From Morchella semilibera (taxonomy: Eukaryota; Ascomycota; Pezizomycetes; Pezizales; Morchellaceae), in contig WBVU01000004.1 of the NCBI GenBank assembly GCA_009192285.1, forward strand, positions 1,572,001 to 1,636,000: a stretch of 64,000 bases of DNA, written 5' to 3'. Both the position numbers and the translations under genes were made by a program. Positions 23,417 to 34,317 of the stretch are shown here, in pieces. The notes beneath the pieces were generated by a model, which worked only from the letters and a program-made list of their open reading frames with translations, searched no databases and was not told the origin of the DNA. The first letter of the stretch is position 1; every line of letters begins with the position of its first letter.

Positions 23417-26400
23417 ACAACTTTTATTCCACAATGTAATGCCATTAATAAATGCCTACCCCCAAACTAAACTTGTTCCCCAAACTCTCTTTAGGTGGTT
23501 TTATCACTGCCAAGATATTTTCCCCCCTAACCCATCTCGCCGTCTATTCCTGGAGATGCGCGTGTCCATCTAAGATCTACTGCACAGTAGGTATCTACAC
23601 TAGCGCCCCCCCCCCAAATCGAGCTTGTTAATATTTGACCAGGAACGGGGTCTCTAAAGTAGCAGCACGGGGGCAAATACTAATTAGCTAAACCGGCCCA
23701 AGTACTAGGGCAATATACATGCACACATTGGGGTCCTAAAGGGATCCTATTCCCGGCCGCCGGCGCCATAAAACCCGAGAATCGCCCGCTATACAACAAG
23801 TATACGCATCAAAAACACCCGCCCCAGGCCGCCCGTGATGCTACATCCACGTGTGGTTAGAATTCATCACTGGTCGGCGATTCTGGCGCCTATCACTTGG
23901 AGATGATTTGTAGTACCAAAGACAATCCCAAGAAATACCCGGATCGACAGGGCGATCAGCATACGTTCTTGGTACTTGGGTTTTGCGGATGGTCAGCTTT
24001 GCAATTTGGATAATCGATTTTTTGTTGGTGTAGAGTATCGAACAGGGATAGCAATCCCTCATACTGCAAGTTCCCTGCCGCTGCCAGTGCTGTTGCTTCT
24101 CCAGCTATCACTCGACCTGCACTAACCGACCAATGATCAGAACTACAACAAACATGTATTGATGGACAACCAAAGTCTTGGCGGTCCCCTTCGGTCCCGG
24201 TCTGCGGTAGCCCGCGCCGTAAAATGGTACCGTCAAGTTTCTACATGGTCATTATCTGGTCTCCTTCGCCTCTGGGAGGTCAGGACCCGCTCCGCCTACT
24301 ACATCGGGAGATTGAGGCACATGTGCAATAAAGGTGCTAGCCCAATTGATCATGATCAGCTATGTACCTACATGTGTACGTGTGTACAAATGCAATATGA
24401 GAAAGGGGAGAAGATCGCCCTTAAGCTCTGAGACTGCGTCCAGAGAACCAACTGTGACCCAAGGTGCCTAACACAGGAAAGGCCCCTCCTGATACCTGGG
24501 TCAGAGTCCAAGGTCCATGAGGGACCTTTATTATATCCTCTGTCAGGAGGTCAGGGTCGGGGGCAGCCAAGGCGACCCAACACAAGAGAGCCCCTCTCGG
24601 AGCCCTGGTTATTGCATACAGAACTCAAGAGAGGCCTCTTTACACCTCTCAACAGTTTTATTGTTTGCTAGGCCTCCGTTATTTGACCGATGAAGTTTCC
24701 GACCGCGTGATGCTAGTCTTAGGCCTTGAGATGATGGATTCCTGTGAAATAGGTTGCGCCTGTTGAGCTCAAGTTCGGGCCCTCGTTCTCACCATGCCAA
24801 GAGACCTTGAACTGCTGGATCTGATAAGATAAGCAAGGCCAATGATCCTTTTCCCCGAAAATGGGTGCGCGGGCCTTCGATCCCCACCCACATCATATTC
24901 CGCAAATCGAACGGAATCTGAATTAAAGAAAGTGCCATTAAGAGATACCGCAAGGTAGTCTGCTCGTCTTCCTTCGGCAGCATTCATTAGCCATCATAAT
25001 CGATGGACCTTCTGCGCGGCGATATTCCTTTAATTGTGTTGGACGGTTCAAGGGCGGAGAAAACAGCAAAAGTGATTGCAATTGGTTCACTGTGATAACT
25101 CAAAGATACCGCTACTGTGTCTTCTTTCAACTCATTATCCCTGTATGGCGCCCGCCGCCTAGTCAGGGAATTCTTGGCACTCGGTCCAAAATTCATCTGC
25201 CGAAAACTACATGTAATCCTATTACCCAGTTACCGCTGCCCCCCACTCAGGGTTTAATTGTGGGGGAGAGTAAGAGGGATGGAGTGTATAGACAGGCCCC
25301 AGCCTGATAAGGTCCAGACTGCTGCCTGAGGGAAACAAAGAGGAGTGAAAAGAAGACAGGTGTCATATAGCTATTTTAGGGAGTACCAAGGTGAAACTTA
25401 AATTTCACCGAGATTCTTGAAGGGAGGTAGTAGAGCTAATCATATAGTTACAGCTACTCAGCAGGGTATCCTTAGACAGAGATAACAGGTCACGGTACCA
25501 GTTCCTGGCTACAAACTGTGGATGAGTTGAGCCAACCAGGTGCAGTCGCATGCAGAGCCCTACGTAAACTCTATATGCTTGTTGCCCTTTGAACCGGGGG
25601 GAAAGTCCTTACTGCATACTGCCGATGTATACACATAACCAACCAATAGGGGTACTTCCTGGCCACGGGTAGTAAGACTACTATTTAGAGTTGTTGACGT
25701 TAGAGTACGTACTCTAGTACTGAGAGTATTTAGAACTAAATAAGATTGACAGCAATGGCATTGCAAGGGATGCGAGACACAACACGTTCCCCTGCATGAT
25801 TGGAGCTGCCTGATAACCCTGATCCATGGCCACACTAGGCGCACTAGGTGGTGATGCATGATGGAAGGGTAGGGACATCGCATTTTAATGCAATATGACA
25901 GCATCGGCATCATTACGGGCTCTTGGACTTTCCCGCCTGCCTTAAACCCCCCACGACTCACACGATCTCTCTTTATAATTTAGGTGGTGTATAGGATGGT
26001 TATCACAAACCAAAGTTATCCCGAGACAGTTGCCTCTACAACCTCCCTGGAGTACTCACGAGCCTTATCAGGGACTTGATGTGCTCATTGCAGCTTTGAG
26101 GGTTGAGATTTAGCCCATGCAGCTTGTGTGGACCGAGTGAAGTAGTAGTTTCATGCCTTTCTTCGCGTGACTCCGCGGGGTGATCCGAGGGGATTTTAGT
26201 ATAACTCTTTTTTGTTTGGCTTGACTCGAACTGCCAACGAAGGAGAGTCTTAGAGAGGGAAAAAAAAATTTTATGGGGGGGGGGGGAGGGATGCACGCGC
26301 CATTCTGTTTCAGTTACTCTTGTTAGGCGCTCTCTTATCTTTGACGAGTGATATACTGTGACCTACGACCACCCCGCCTGCAGAATCAAACTATTAGTCT

Positions 26401-27948
26401 AGAATCTGTCAGAGATTCATTTTCATGCATAGGAAGGGGGAAATGGACGGCGGTAACGCTTGTAAAAGGAAATCCCAGGTCTTGAGAGTAGCTCGCTGGA
26501 CAGGTGGTGGTTACACGTAGCCTTATAGGGGCGCCTCCTGGCCGCAGGTAAGGCAACCCTGGCCCTATCCTTCCAAGCCATTCCACGGCCTATCCCCTTC
26601 GTGCGCATCTTAGGGTAGAAGAGGACTAATCAGCTATACATGGGGTGTGGAGTATTGTCTTTTCATGTATACGAGATTACGGCGACTGCCAGCCATTCTG
26701 TGGGCGGGCATTTCTTATTTGTTTATGCGTTCATGTATTTATCTACAGAGGATAAAAATGAATAAATCGTAATTTAGGGAGTTGTAGCCCTGGCCACCCG
26801 GCTATGGGGTGCGATGTTTTAAACTTTACGCTAGGAACCTTATTTCTAATTGTTCGGCCATAAAGACACCCCACCTCTTTTCTTCAAAACCTCACCATTA
26901 TCATCACCAATCTCATCGCCATAGCCAATTCCACTAACTGCATGTACTCAGGTGTACCAAAGTGATTGGGAATGCGAGTGCGACAGAATAAGACTGCCAA
27001 GAGTTTACATCATTAATTGTATCCAGCCCTTAGGCTATGACAATATCGCACTCCCCAGAACTGCCCTCTCCTCCGCCACCGTCTCAACAAAGGAGAAACA
27101 CAAAGGAAAATCATGATAACGTCATAATAACATATTGTACCCTTCTGCTGACCCGTTCTATTCCTCTCGCTTGTTTATCTTCACTCCCTCTCCAGTTCTC
27201 CCCAGACCGCCAAGAGTCGATCCCTATCTTGAATGGGGGAAAAAGTCATCAGAACTTTTCCAAGATCCCCATCAAAAAATCCGGAAAAAATCCAAAAATA
27301 TATATAAAATATTGTATCTATCAGTGCCTTCTCTATATGATTTGGGTATAAATTTGACTGTGTAGAGATAACTTCAGCAGGCAGCAGTAAAATTGAGGAC
27401 TAAGTTTTGGCCTCTTAAGTTTCTCAAATGGGGCACATGGTTGATATATGTCCAGGGTGGGGCCAACTTGGCACTCCAGGCCAACTACATAGAAGTTTCT
27501 CCCGGCGGTTCTACCAACCAGGAGCAGTTCTAATCTCTTACCCTCATACCCAAGTACATACATAGATATGGAGCGATAAATGTGTCAAAAGTGATTTTAC
27601 CAACAGTAGTAATTTACTTTACCATTAGTGGCGAAAATAATGCTAGAATTTATACCTTAGAATAGATATATAAAAGCATAGATCATTTGGCCAAAAGGGG
27701 CTATATAATGCCAATAATATAATGAGTTCTATTATCCACCGGTGGGAAACATTCATAAATGTTGGCATTACATAGTGATTCAACATATATTTACTAATAA
27801 AGCATAGCGCAGCATGCATAAAGACCGATATTCAGTGTTTATACTGGTATAAGGACTGAAGTTCAGTACTTATACTATAGTTTACGACCGTTGGTAAAAT
27901 TGCTTTGATATATTTGCCAATCCATAGATAACTGTTACCACTACTACA

Positions 27949-28190
27949 TGTACCCCGGGGTCCTCAAAGTGATGCGGCGGCGAGAAAGAACCACAATTTT
28001 GCAGATATTGGCCACCACAGCTAAAGTTGGGAAATAATTTCTATAGATCGAATTGCATCAGGTAGAGCTATGTGATAAACAGTACATGGGAACAAAAATG
28101 CAAAGGTTGACTGGGTCTAGCTTTGATGGTGGTCGCGACACCAGAGTACTGAGCTCGATCGTTGCATCACTTTAAGGACCCCCGGGTACA
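27949..28190 (+). mobile_element. 242-bp inverted-repeat element, family A copy 2
   Basis: Same length and orientation as the copy at 23175-23416. The ends are TGTACCCCGGGGTCCTCAAA and CGTTGCATCACTTTAAGGAC followed by CCCCGGGTACA, which are reverse complements over about 31 bases. By eye the two copies differ at roughly a fifth of positions, so they are old or mutated. Non-coding, hence a MITE. Confidence 0.87.
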
Positions 28191-30866
28191 ATAACAGCAG
28201 CAGCAACGGTGGCCACAAGGAAAAGTAGCGGCAGTGGAATTAAATGAGCAGCAGTAACAGCGGTAACAGCGGTGGCCGTACTACCGTAGTAAATAAAAAA
28301 TTATGAAAGTAATAAAATAATCAACTTACACCACATGATGTGTTTGTTTTAATCTAAGACAGAAGTGGTGACGAGAACACCTAATATGATATCGACACTT
28401 TTGAAGGATGATATATACATGTAGTTGCAGCGGTCTTATCAACTTTTTAGAAAAAGGGCTTATCATTGGTGGGAAGTGTACTCTTGAACTTTAAGCTGGC
28501 GATACCAGTTTAGAGACGTCACACAAAGTTGGTCAGGCTGGTGTTTATTGTCGAGTGATATTTTATGATCAGGCTTACTATACTATAACCTCTATGAGGA
28601 TGGCATATTCGCACGTGCATTTGGCAAGTTTATACATCAGATATAGGATTCGGAGCCTATATCTGACGTGTTTAGCCAGTGTTTTGCACCCGTGATTAGG
28701 CGCCGCTACACCAAGAGGGCAGGCCATTGAGTATGGACTGGTGCCATTCCCCGGGTTCTACAATTGTATCTAACTATAATTGGCCTATATATAATTGGTT
28801 CAGTGCTCTTTGATTTAATCTGTAGTTTAAAGACTTATTAGATCTTACAAACCTGGCAAAACCGAGTAAATATATCATCTGGTATGGCACAGTCGAGGGA
28901 GAGTCTCTTTCTTTTGCAATTTTAATTTTTCCATAGTTTTGCATATATATATATATATCACGTTCAAGGACTACCGCTATTAGTACTATCAGTTAACTAT
29001 AGATACATGTAGTGAGGGGTTGAAGCCAGAAATTCTAGTTTTAAATAATTGTAGGACTTGTTAGATAATGGGGGCTTGTATCGCCACTGTAAAGCAAACC
29101 AAGTGTTTAGGTATTTCCTGCGTAAGTAAGCTACCAAACTACTCTCTAGACGGAGAATAAGACCGATGTCCAATCCGGGCGTTTTGCTCGTCCTATTCAC
29201 AGGATATCACTCGAGCCTACTTGGGAGTTTCGTCTGGGGAGTTTTTCTGAGATTAGGTTCTTCTGTGGCCGACAAGCACCAAACTACATGTAGTGTAATA
29301 CAAAAAGACGGTATATACGCACTTAAGGACTAATGGCTGGAGTATACGTACTTTATATATGTAATTATGAGCACATACTGTACTTTCTCTCTGCTTAAAA
29401 TTCGCATGCACTCTCATCTCTTTCTCTTTACTCTATATTCCAAATCTGACTCTCAATGCTTAGAATATAGTGCAACCTTAGCATCATGAGCTCGTTGTGC
29501 GGATCCGACATGGCATAAAAAACCGACAAAATGCATGTAGAGCTTTCGCTGTAAAATGTATCACAGAGAGAGGTAACTTTAGGCAACGTTACTCAAGACG
29601 GATAATAAACACAACTCGTAAGAAGTGCTATAATATCTCGCCCACGGTGGCTACTATCTCGGGCGCCGAGTGATACACGATGCGCCAAGGATGCAGGACC
29701 ACCTCCACATGATTATTACCTGGGGTATGCATACCCGAGCTTCCGATCTCCGGAAGAAATGCAGTCGCTTCCAGAGTAGCCTGAGTAGGTACCGTGCAAC
29801 AACAAGGGAGTATCAACACCATTGGAAGGCATACATGATTCTGCACCCAAGCAGACGGGAAAAGGTACTTGGGTACATATATAGATATATAGTTGAGGAT
29901 TGTTCTAGGACGCACCAACGAAGAAAGTCTGGTGGTGGTGGTCCTCATCGCTTAACGAATACATGTATCTACATGTATCTAGCTCTTCATGTGCCTTACT
30001 TGTGTGAGTGAGTTGCCTCCTTCTTGATCTCCTCTGGGAAGGAAGGAAGGGCAGTGGCGTGGGACGCGTCGCCGTTTAACTCCACAGCCACAATCACAGG
30101 GTGGTTAGTGGGGAGGGGAAAAAGCGCTACACAAAGAATGCGGCGGAGATCGGCCAAGATTGGCTATAGCGCCCTTTGTATGTATGTAAAGAAGGTGGCG
30201 GCGTATCGATAGCAGCAAAACGTCAGCGTGCTTTCGAATACAAACCTAGTCGAATAGCCGAATAATTAGGTACCTCTTGTTACACCATAGCACGTAGCTT
30301 GGGGCACATGAGCAGGTGTGAAGCTCCTTCTGTTTACGCCTTCGACAACACGTAGGTTTAAACATAAAAAGGAATAATAATATAGTAATGAGGCAAAAAA
30401 CAAAAAACAAAAAACAAAAAAACAAAGGATAAAATCAAATCCGGAATCAGGCCGTGGTACTATATCAATATGTGATCGTATTGTTGGTCCGGATACCCCG
30501 CCGCCGACAACAGTTACTTTACGTTAGCGGAGCTTTCCAGGGCTTGCGCTACTAACGCCTTGAGAAGTGTTTGTCCGTCAACTCGAAGTCACTTGGCTCT
30601 TCTTCCCTTGCTTTTCCCTCCTCTTCTTCTTTCCTCCTCTTTCTCCACCATCTTCTCCTCTTTGCTTTTATTTCTACTCCTACCCCTCTTATCTTCTCAT
30701 CTCTTTCCCCCCCTCATCCCGTTGCTGCTGCTGCCAACCGAGAATAATCCAGGCTCTTCCAGTAACTCGTTGCTACCTGCAGCTCAACACCACTCTCTCT
30801 GACATCATTTTTCACGAACGTGTCGGAAATCAGGTTTGCCACCAGTAACAAAAAAAAAGCAGCAGT

Positions 30867-31802
30867 ATGCCCGCCAAAATAATCTTCATTGCGGCCACGG
30901 TCATTGTAGTTGCTGGGATCGTAGCATACGACAACCGTGAACATGTTTACGAGTTCGTTGACCGGACCCGTCGGAAGGTCCAGAATTCGCTACATGCTCT
31001 AAAGCAGGAGATCGGCTCACAAAGGGAACCTATTCCTATGGCAAGCCGCGGACCTTTCTCCGGACCTTACAGCGACAATGAAAACGAGAAGGAGAAACCT
31101 TATTGCCACGAAAGATCCGAGAGGGGAGACAGATCATTCACCAAAGAAGATGAGGCCTACGGTCTCGCATCTTCTTCCGCCAGAGAACAATATCCTAGTG
31201 AATCTCACACGCCTTCAGCCAATTTCAGGCACCGTGGGCAACAATTCGGTACTATGCCTCAAAATCTAGTGGTTTTTGATACGGCGACAGAGTCCTCCAG
31301 AATGTCCACTCCTCAACTCGGCCCCGTCAAAGTCTTTGACACTGTATCTCGTCGCGGCTCAACCGAGACTCTTCAATTGGAGAAACCACTCCCCAAAATG
31401 CCCTCCGAGCCTCCTGCTTTGCCACCCAAGCCCCAATCCCTTGTAAGACAGCCGTCTCCAGGGCTATCCGTAATCAGCGATCCTTTTGTCGATGTACCAG
31501 AAACCCAGGAGATTATTGAGCCCGTCTATGAACAACAAAGGGCGGCTTCTTCTCGAACAGTTTCTTCTGGTGAGGATCAAGAAGACATCTCTAACCCGTT
31601 TGAAAACTCCCAGCCGTACTGGAGCATTCATGAGTGGGCCAGCGCTGCTCACACACCCTCGTCTTCGCCCAGCATCGCTGGCAGCGCCCCGGAGGAGATT
31701 GAGCAACCCGCCGACGATATCCTAAGTGATTTCGGGTCTGATGATGAGAGTGTTGGTAGCTGGACCGAGGTCGGAAGCTCTGTCAGTGGTGACGACAACT
31801 AA
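30867..31802 (+). CDS. Single-pass membrane protein with C-terminal Atg8-binding-like motif
   Basis: A single-exon gene for 311 residues; no named family recognised. Residues 4-21 (KIIFIAATVIVVAGIVAY) form one hydrophobic segment at the extreme N-terminus, followed by a basic stretch (DRTRRKVQ). By the positive-inside rule this suggests a signal anchor with the long C-terminal part in the cytosol. The rest is low complexity and rich in Ser, Pro and Glu. It carries short linear motifs: PPALPPKPQ (SH3-ligand-like), DPFVD and SNPFEN (endocytic-adaptor-like), and near the C-terminus DDESVGSWTEVGS, which fits the acidic-then-W-x-x-(L/I/V) Atg8-interacting pattern. A CT-rich leader (30590-30720) precedes it. 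A role in selective autophagy or membrane adaptor recruitment is an inference from motifs only. Confidence 0.72.
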   Translation: MPAKIIFIAATVIVVAGIVAYDNREHVYEFVDRTRRKVQNSLHALKQEIGSQREPIPMASRGPFSGPYSDNENEKEKPYCHERSERGDRSFTKEDEAYGLASSSAREQYPSESHTPSANFRHRGQQFGTMPQNLVVFDTATESSRMSTPQLGPVKVFDTVSRRGSTETLQLEKPLPKMPSEPPALPPKPQSLVRQPSPGLSVISDPFVDVPETQEIIEPVYEQQRAASSRTVSSGEDQEDISNPFENSQPYWSIHEWASAAHTPSSSPSIAGSAPEEIEQPADDILSDFGSDDESVGSWTEVGSSVSGDDN

Positions 31803-32829
31803 TTAGACGTGATGTGTGGTTCAACGCCGCTTGAATTTCTACCTTTTTTTTACTTTAACATTACACATTTTTAAACGGCGGAAAAAAGGCTTGTATCTAT
31901 ATATGAGGGATTACAAGTGTATTTGGGATATTAGGTTTTTTTTTATTGTGACATTGTCGCGGAGCTTCGGTTTGGGTTCAATTTGTTTATTTCATTGTCT
32001 TACTTTCACTCCACTTCACTCTACTCCTTGCGCCTTTCTTCGCTCCCGTGGGTTGTTTTTTGCTTTTGAGTTCTTGTCTGATCTTTACACAGGGGGGGGG
32101 GGGGGCGGGGGGGCCTTTAAGATTGCAATGATCTCTGATCTAAATCTTTTTCCCTTTGTTTTTTTCACTCTCGGAGAATTTGGGAATTGGGAATCAATTT
32201 GCCTTAGTTTCGGCACAAAAAGACCATTCGCGGTGACCTATCAGGAGATCGTTTGGGCAAATACCAAAAAGCTATCTCTATGCGAATTGAAGAAGCAGGG
32301 GTGAATTGAAAATACGGTCAGAGCACCTATTTTGCTTTTCCGTTACTGCTTTTGGGGGGTGCATTTCCACTTGTTGGGATATGTAGTGGTCGGCGTGACA
32401 CTAATAATAAGGGGGGTTGGCTGGAGCTACAAGAGAAATCCTTTTAGAATCTGGGGTTTTAATCTGCATCTGTCAGATTCAGATCTTTGATATCTAAGAC
32501 AAATAATGCATGCCCCTGGATCATGGCTTAATATGGGTACGCGTGAGCCGATCAGTGGATCATGAGATCTCACTCGACGCGAACATGTAATGAATGATTG
32601 GTTGTTCTTCCTTGTACGTATTCCACAAAATGTACCATGTTTAGTCCAATCCAGATACCAATAAAAACTATATACACTCGGTACCTAAATTTATCACCGG
32701 TGCCTCTCTCCCCCTCTGCTACATGACTTAGATGCTGCGCTTAGAGAAGCAAAATTATCACTGGCACCCCGAGTATAAGAACACCGATGACGGGAGTCCA
32801 GGCCACGAGCATCTCTGCGGCGTCCTCAC
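31803..32829. other. 3' region and spacer
   Basis: T-rich 3' flank of the membrane-protein gene with a G run at about 32092-32105. The open frame at 31816-32304 is F/L/C-rich and T-rich, as expected of UTR sequence. No gene called, except that 32741-32829 may be the C-terminal end of the next gene (see its entry). Confidence 0.5.
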
Positions 32830-33700
32830 TTAGTTTAACGGATTCCTCAAACCCTTAGGACTCGGAAGGTCGGCCTCGCCCTTATCCTCTGCGCCAGTGT
32901 CTGCGCCAACGTGACTGTTTGCTTCATCGGCAATATCGCCGGCGTTTGCATCGTCTCCAGCAGTACTGGCGGCATCTGCCTCACCAGCGTTGGCCGCCGC
33001 ATTGTCACCGTCGTCAACCTGCTTCTCCTTCCCTCCATCTCCATGGCCCTTATCATGGTCCTTATCACCATGGTCATCATGATCATGGTCTTTATCGTCA
33101 TGATCATGGTCTTTATCGTCATGATCATGGTCTTTATCGTCATGATCATGGTCTTTATCGTCATGATCATGGTCCTTATCATCTTCATCATCGTCCTCCC
33201 CATCATTGGCATGACCAGCCCTCCCCGTCTCAACCGGGGCCTTCTGTTCCCCCTTCTTATTACCGGCCTCGGCGTCCTTCTTCGTGGCACTGGCCTCCGC
33301 CGCCGCGGACTCCGCCCCATTTATGATCTGGGACTCCTTCCCCGCAATGCTGCTCGACAGCTTGTTGAGCTCACTTGCCGGAACATCGGTCACCTTCCCC
33401 AGGACCGAGGTCTCGACACTGTGCACAATTTCTGACGCGAGGTCGCCAATTGGACCGAGAAACTTCTCGTGGGCTTCGGGGCCAGCAAGGTCCGTCACCT
33501 GTGCATCGACAGGAGGGGTTGGCACTAGTGTGCTGGCTAGGTTGGGCGGCGGGGTGACGGGGGGGTCTTGGCTATAGGGGGACTTAAATTTAGTAATTGG
33601 ATATGTGTAGGGCTTCTATTTTTTTTTTGTTATACTTTGCCTTGATGACCTGGGCTGATGCAGAGGCAATGATGCCGGCGAGGAGAATCTCGAAACGCAT
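32830..33700 (-). CDS. Secreted Asp/His-repeat protein
   Basis: Unknown function; 268 residues in the model as sequenced. Exon 1 (33700-33636) encodes a clear signal peptide, MRFEILLAGIIASASA. Exon 2 (33571-32830) continues in phase after a 64-nt intron. Residues 30-110 are Ala/Glu-rich. Next come five tandem copies of the heptad KDHDHDD, then HGDKDHDKGHGDGG and an acidic Ala-rich tail. The dense Asp/His run could chelate divalent metals; this is an inference. The N-terminal end resembles secreted or cell-wall fungal proteins. The frame stops after RNPLN at 32830. A frame offset by one base continues to 32741 and encodes a charged helix plus a hydrophobic C-terminus, so the true protein may be about 30 residues longer and membrane- or GPI-anchored. 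Confidence 0.68.
33077..33181. repeat. Five 21-bp tandem repeats inside the Asp/His gene
   Basis: Unit TCATGATCATGGTCTTTATC plus G, 21 bp, repeated five times. Units 1-4 are identical and the fifth has two changes near its end. The unit keeps the reading frame (seven residues) and contains the palindrome CATGATCATG. Confidence 0.95.
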
Positions 33701-34317
33701 TGTGCGGAGTTTGAGTATATTGAGGGGTAGGATTGTGAAGTCGCAACGCCTGGGAAAAGAGGGGGGATTTGGGGCCTCTTGCAGAAAGGTAAGCCTATTT
33801 TAATACCCCAATACTATGATGTCACTAGTATTGGTTTTGGTACTAGATAGGTAAGTACCGGAGAAGGCAGATATCGGGCGCCACGAGATTAATATTAGCA
33901 ATGCTCTAGTCTACCCAGGAATAGTCGAAAATTATTGGTATGGGGGGATACGAGAAAAGATAGTTTGGTTTTCCCAAATACTTAGTCCGAGGGACCAAAA
34001 GTCCCTCCCTGTTCGTCGTACCCGATAAATAATATATTCCTGAACTGACTCCAGGTGCTCCCCAGGTATGCTAGAGCAGTAACTACATATATTATGACTA
34101 TTTGAGTAACATCAGGTTTCCTAATGAAGTCTATCAAGTACAAAACCGAAAATATACGTAGGAGGCGAAAAAACTATTTTTGTCCCTAGCCGCCTGGGGA
34201 GGAAGAAAAACCAATAGCATATCTTTACCAAAGAGCATGAAATTAAACAAAAGAGAGGATATTATCAACCAGAGAACGCCTTATCTATCGATTCCATAGC
34301 TTTTTTTAAGAAAACCC
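33701..34317. other. Spacer between Asp/His gene and CSF1
   Basis: A-T-rich, with no gene seen. It holds the promoter of the Asp/His gene and the 3' flank of CSF1. Confidence 0.5.

Larger units (their letters stand above)
22015..30866. other. 8.9-kb gene-free block with repeats
   Basis: No open frame longer than about 145 codons, and none of protein-like composition. The block contains a (GGA)n microsatellite at 22828-22855, two copies of a 242-bp inverted-repeat element (23175, 27949), scattered TACATGTA octamers, an (AT)n tract near 28945, a (CAAAAAA)n tract near 30400, and at its right edge a CT-rich leader (30590-30720) for the next gene. Confidence 0.6.

Noticed and set aside
31816-32304. 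162-codon open frame downstream of the single-pass membrane protein
   Set aside because: It is T-rich with Phe/Leu/Cys-heavy composition and lies in the 3' UTR position. No domain is visible.
32847-33435. Open frames of 135-174 codons over the Asp/His repeats in other frames
   Set aside because: A 21-bp tandem repeat leaves several frames open. Only the frame with a signal peptide and in-phase intron is credible.
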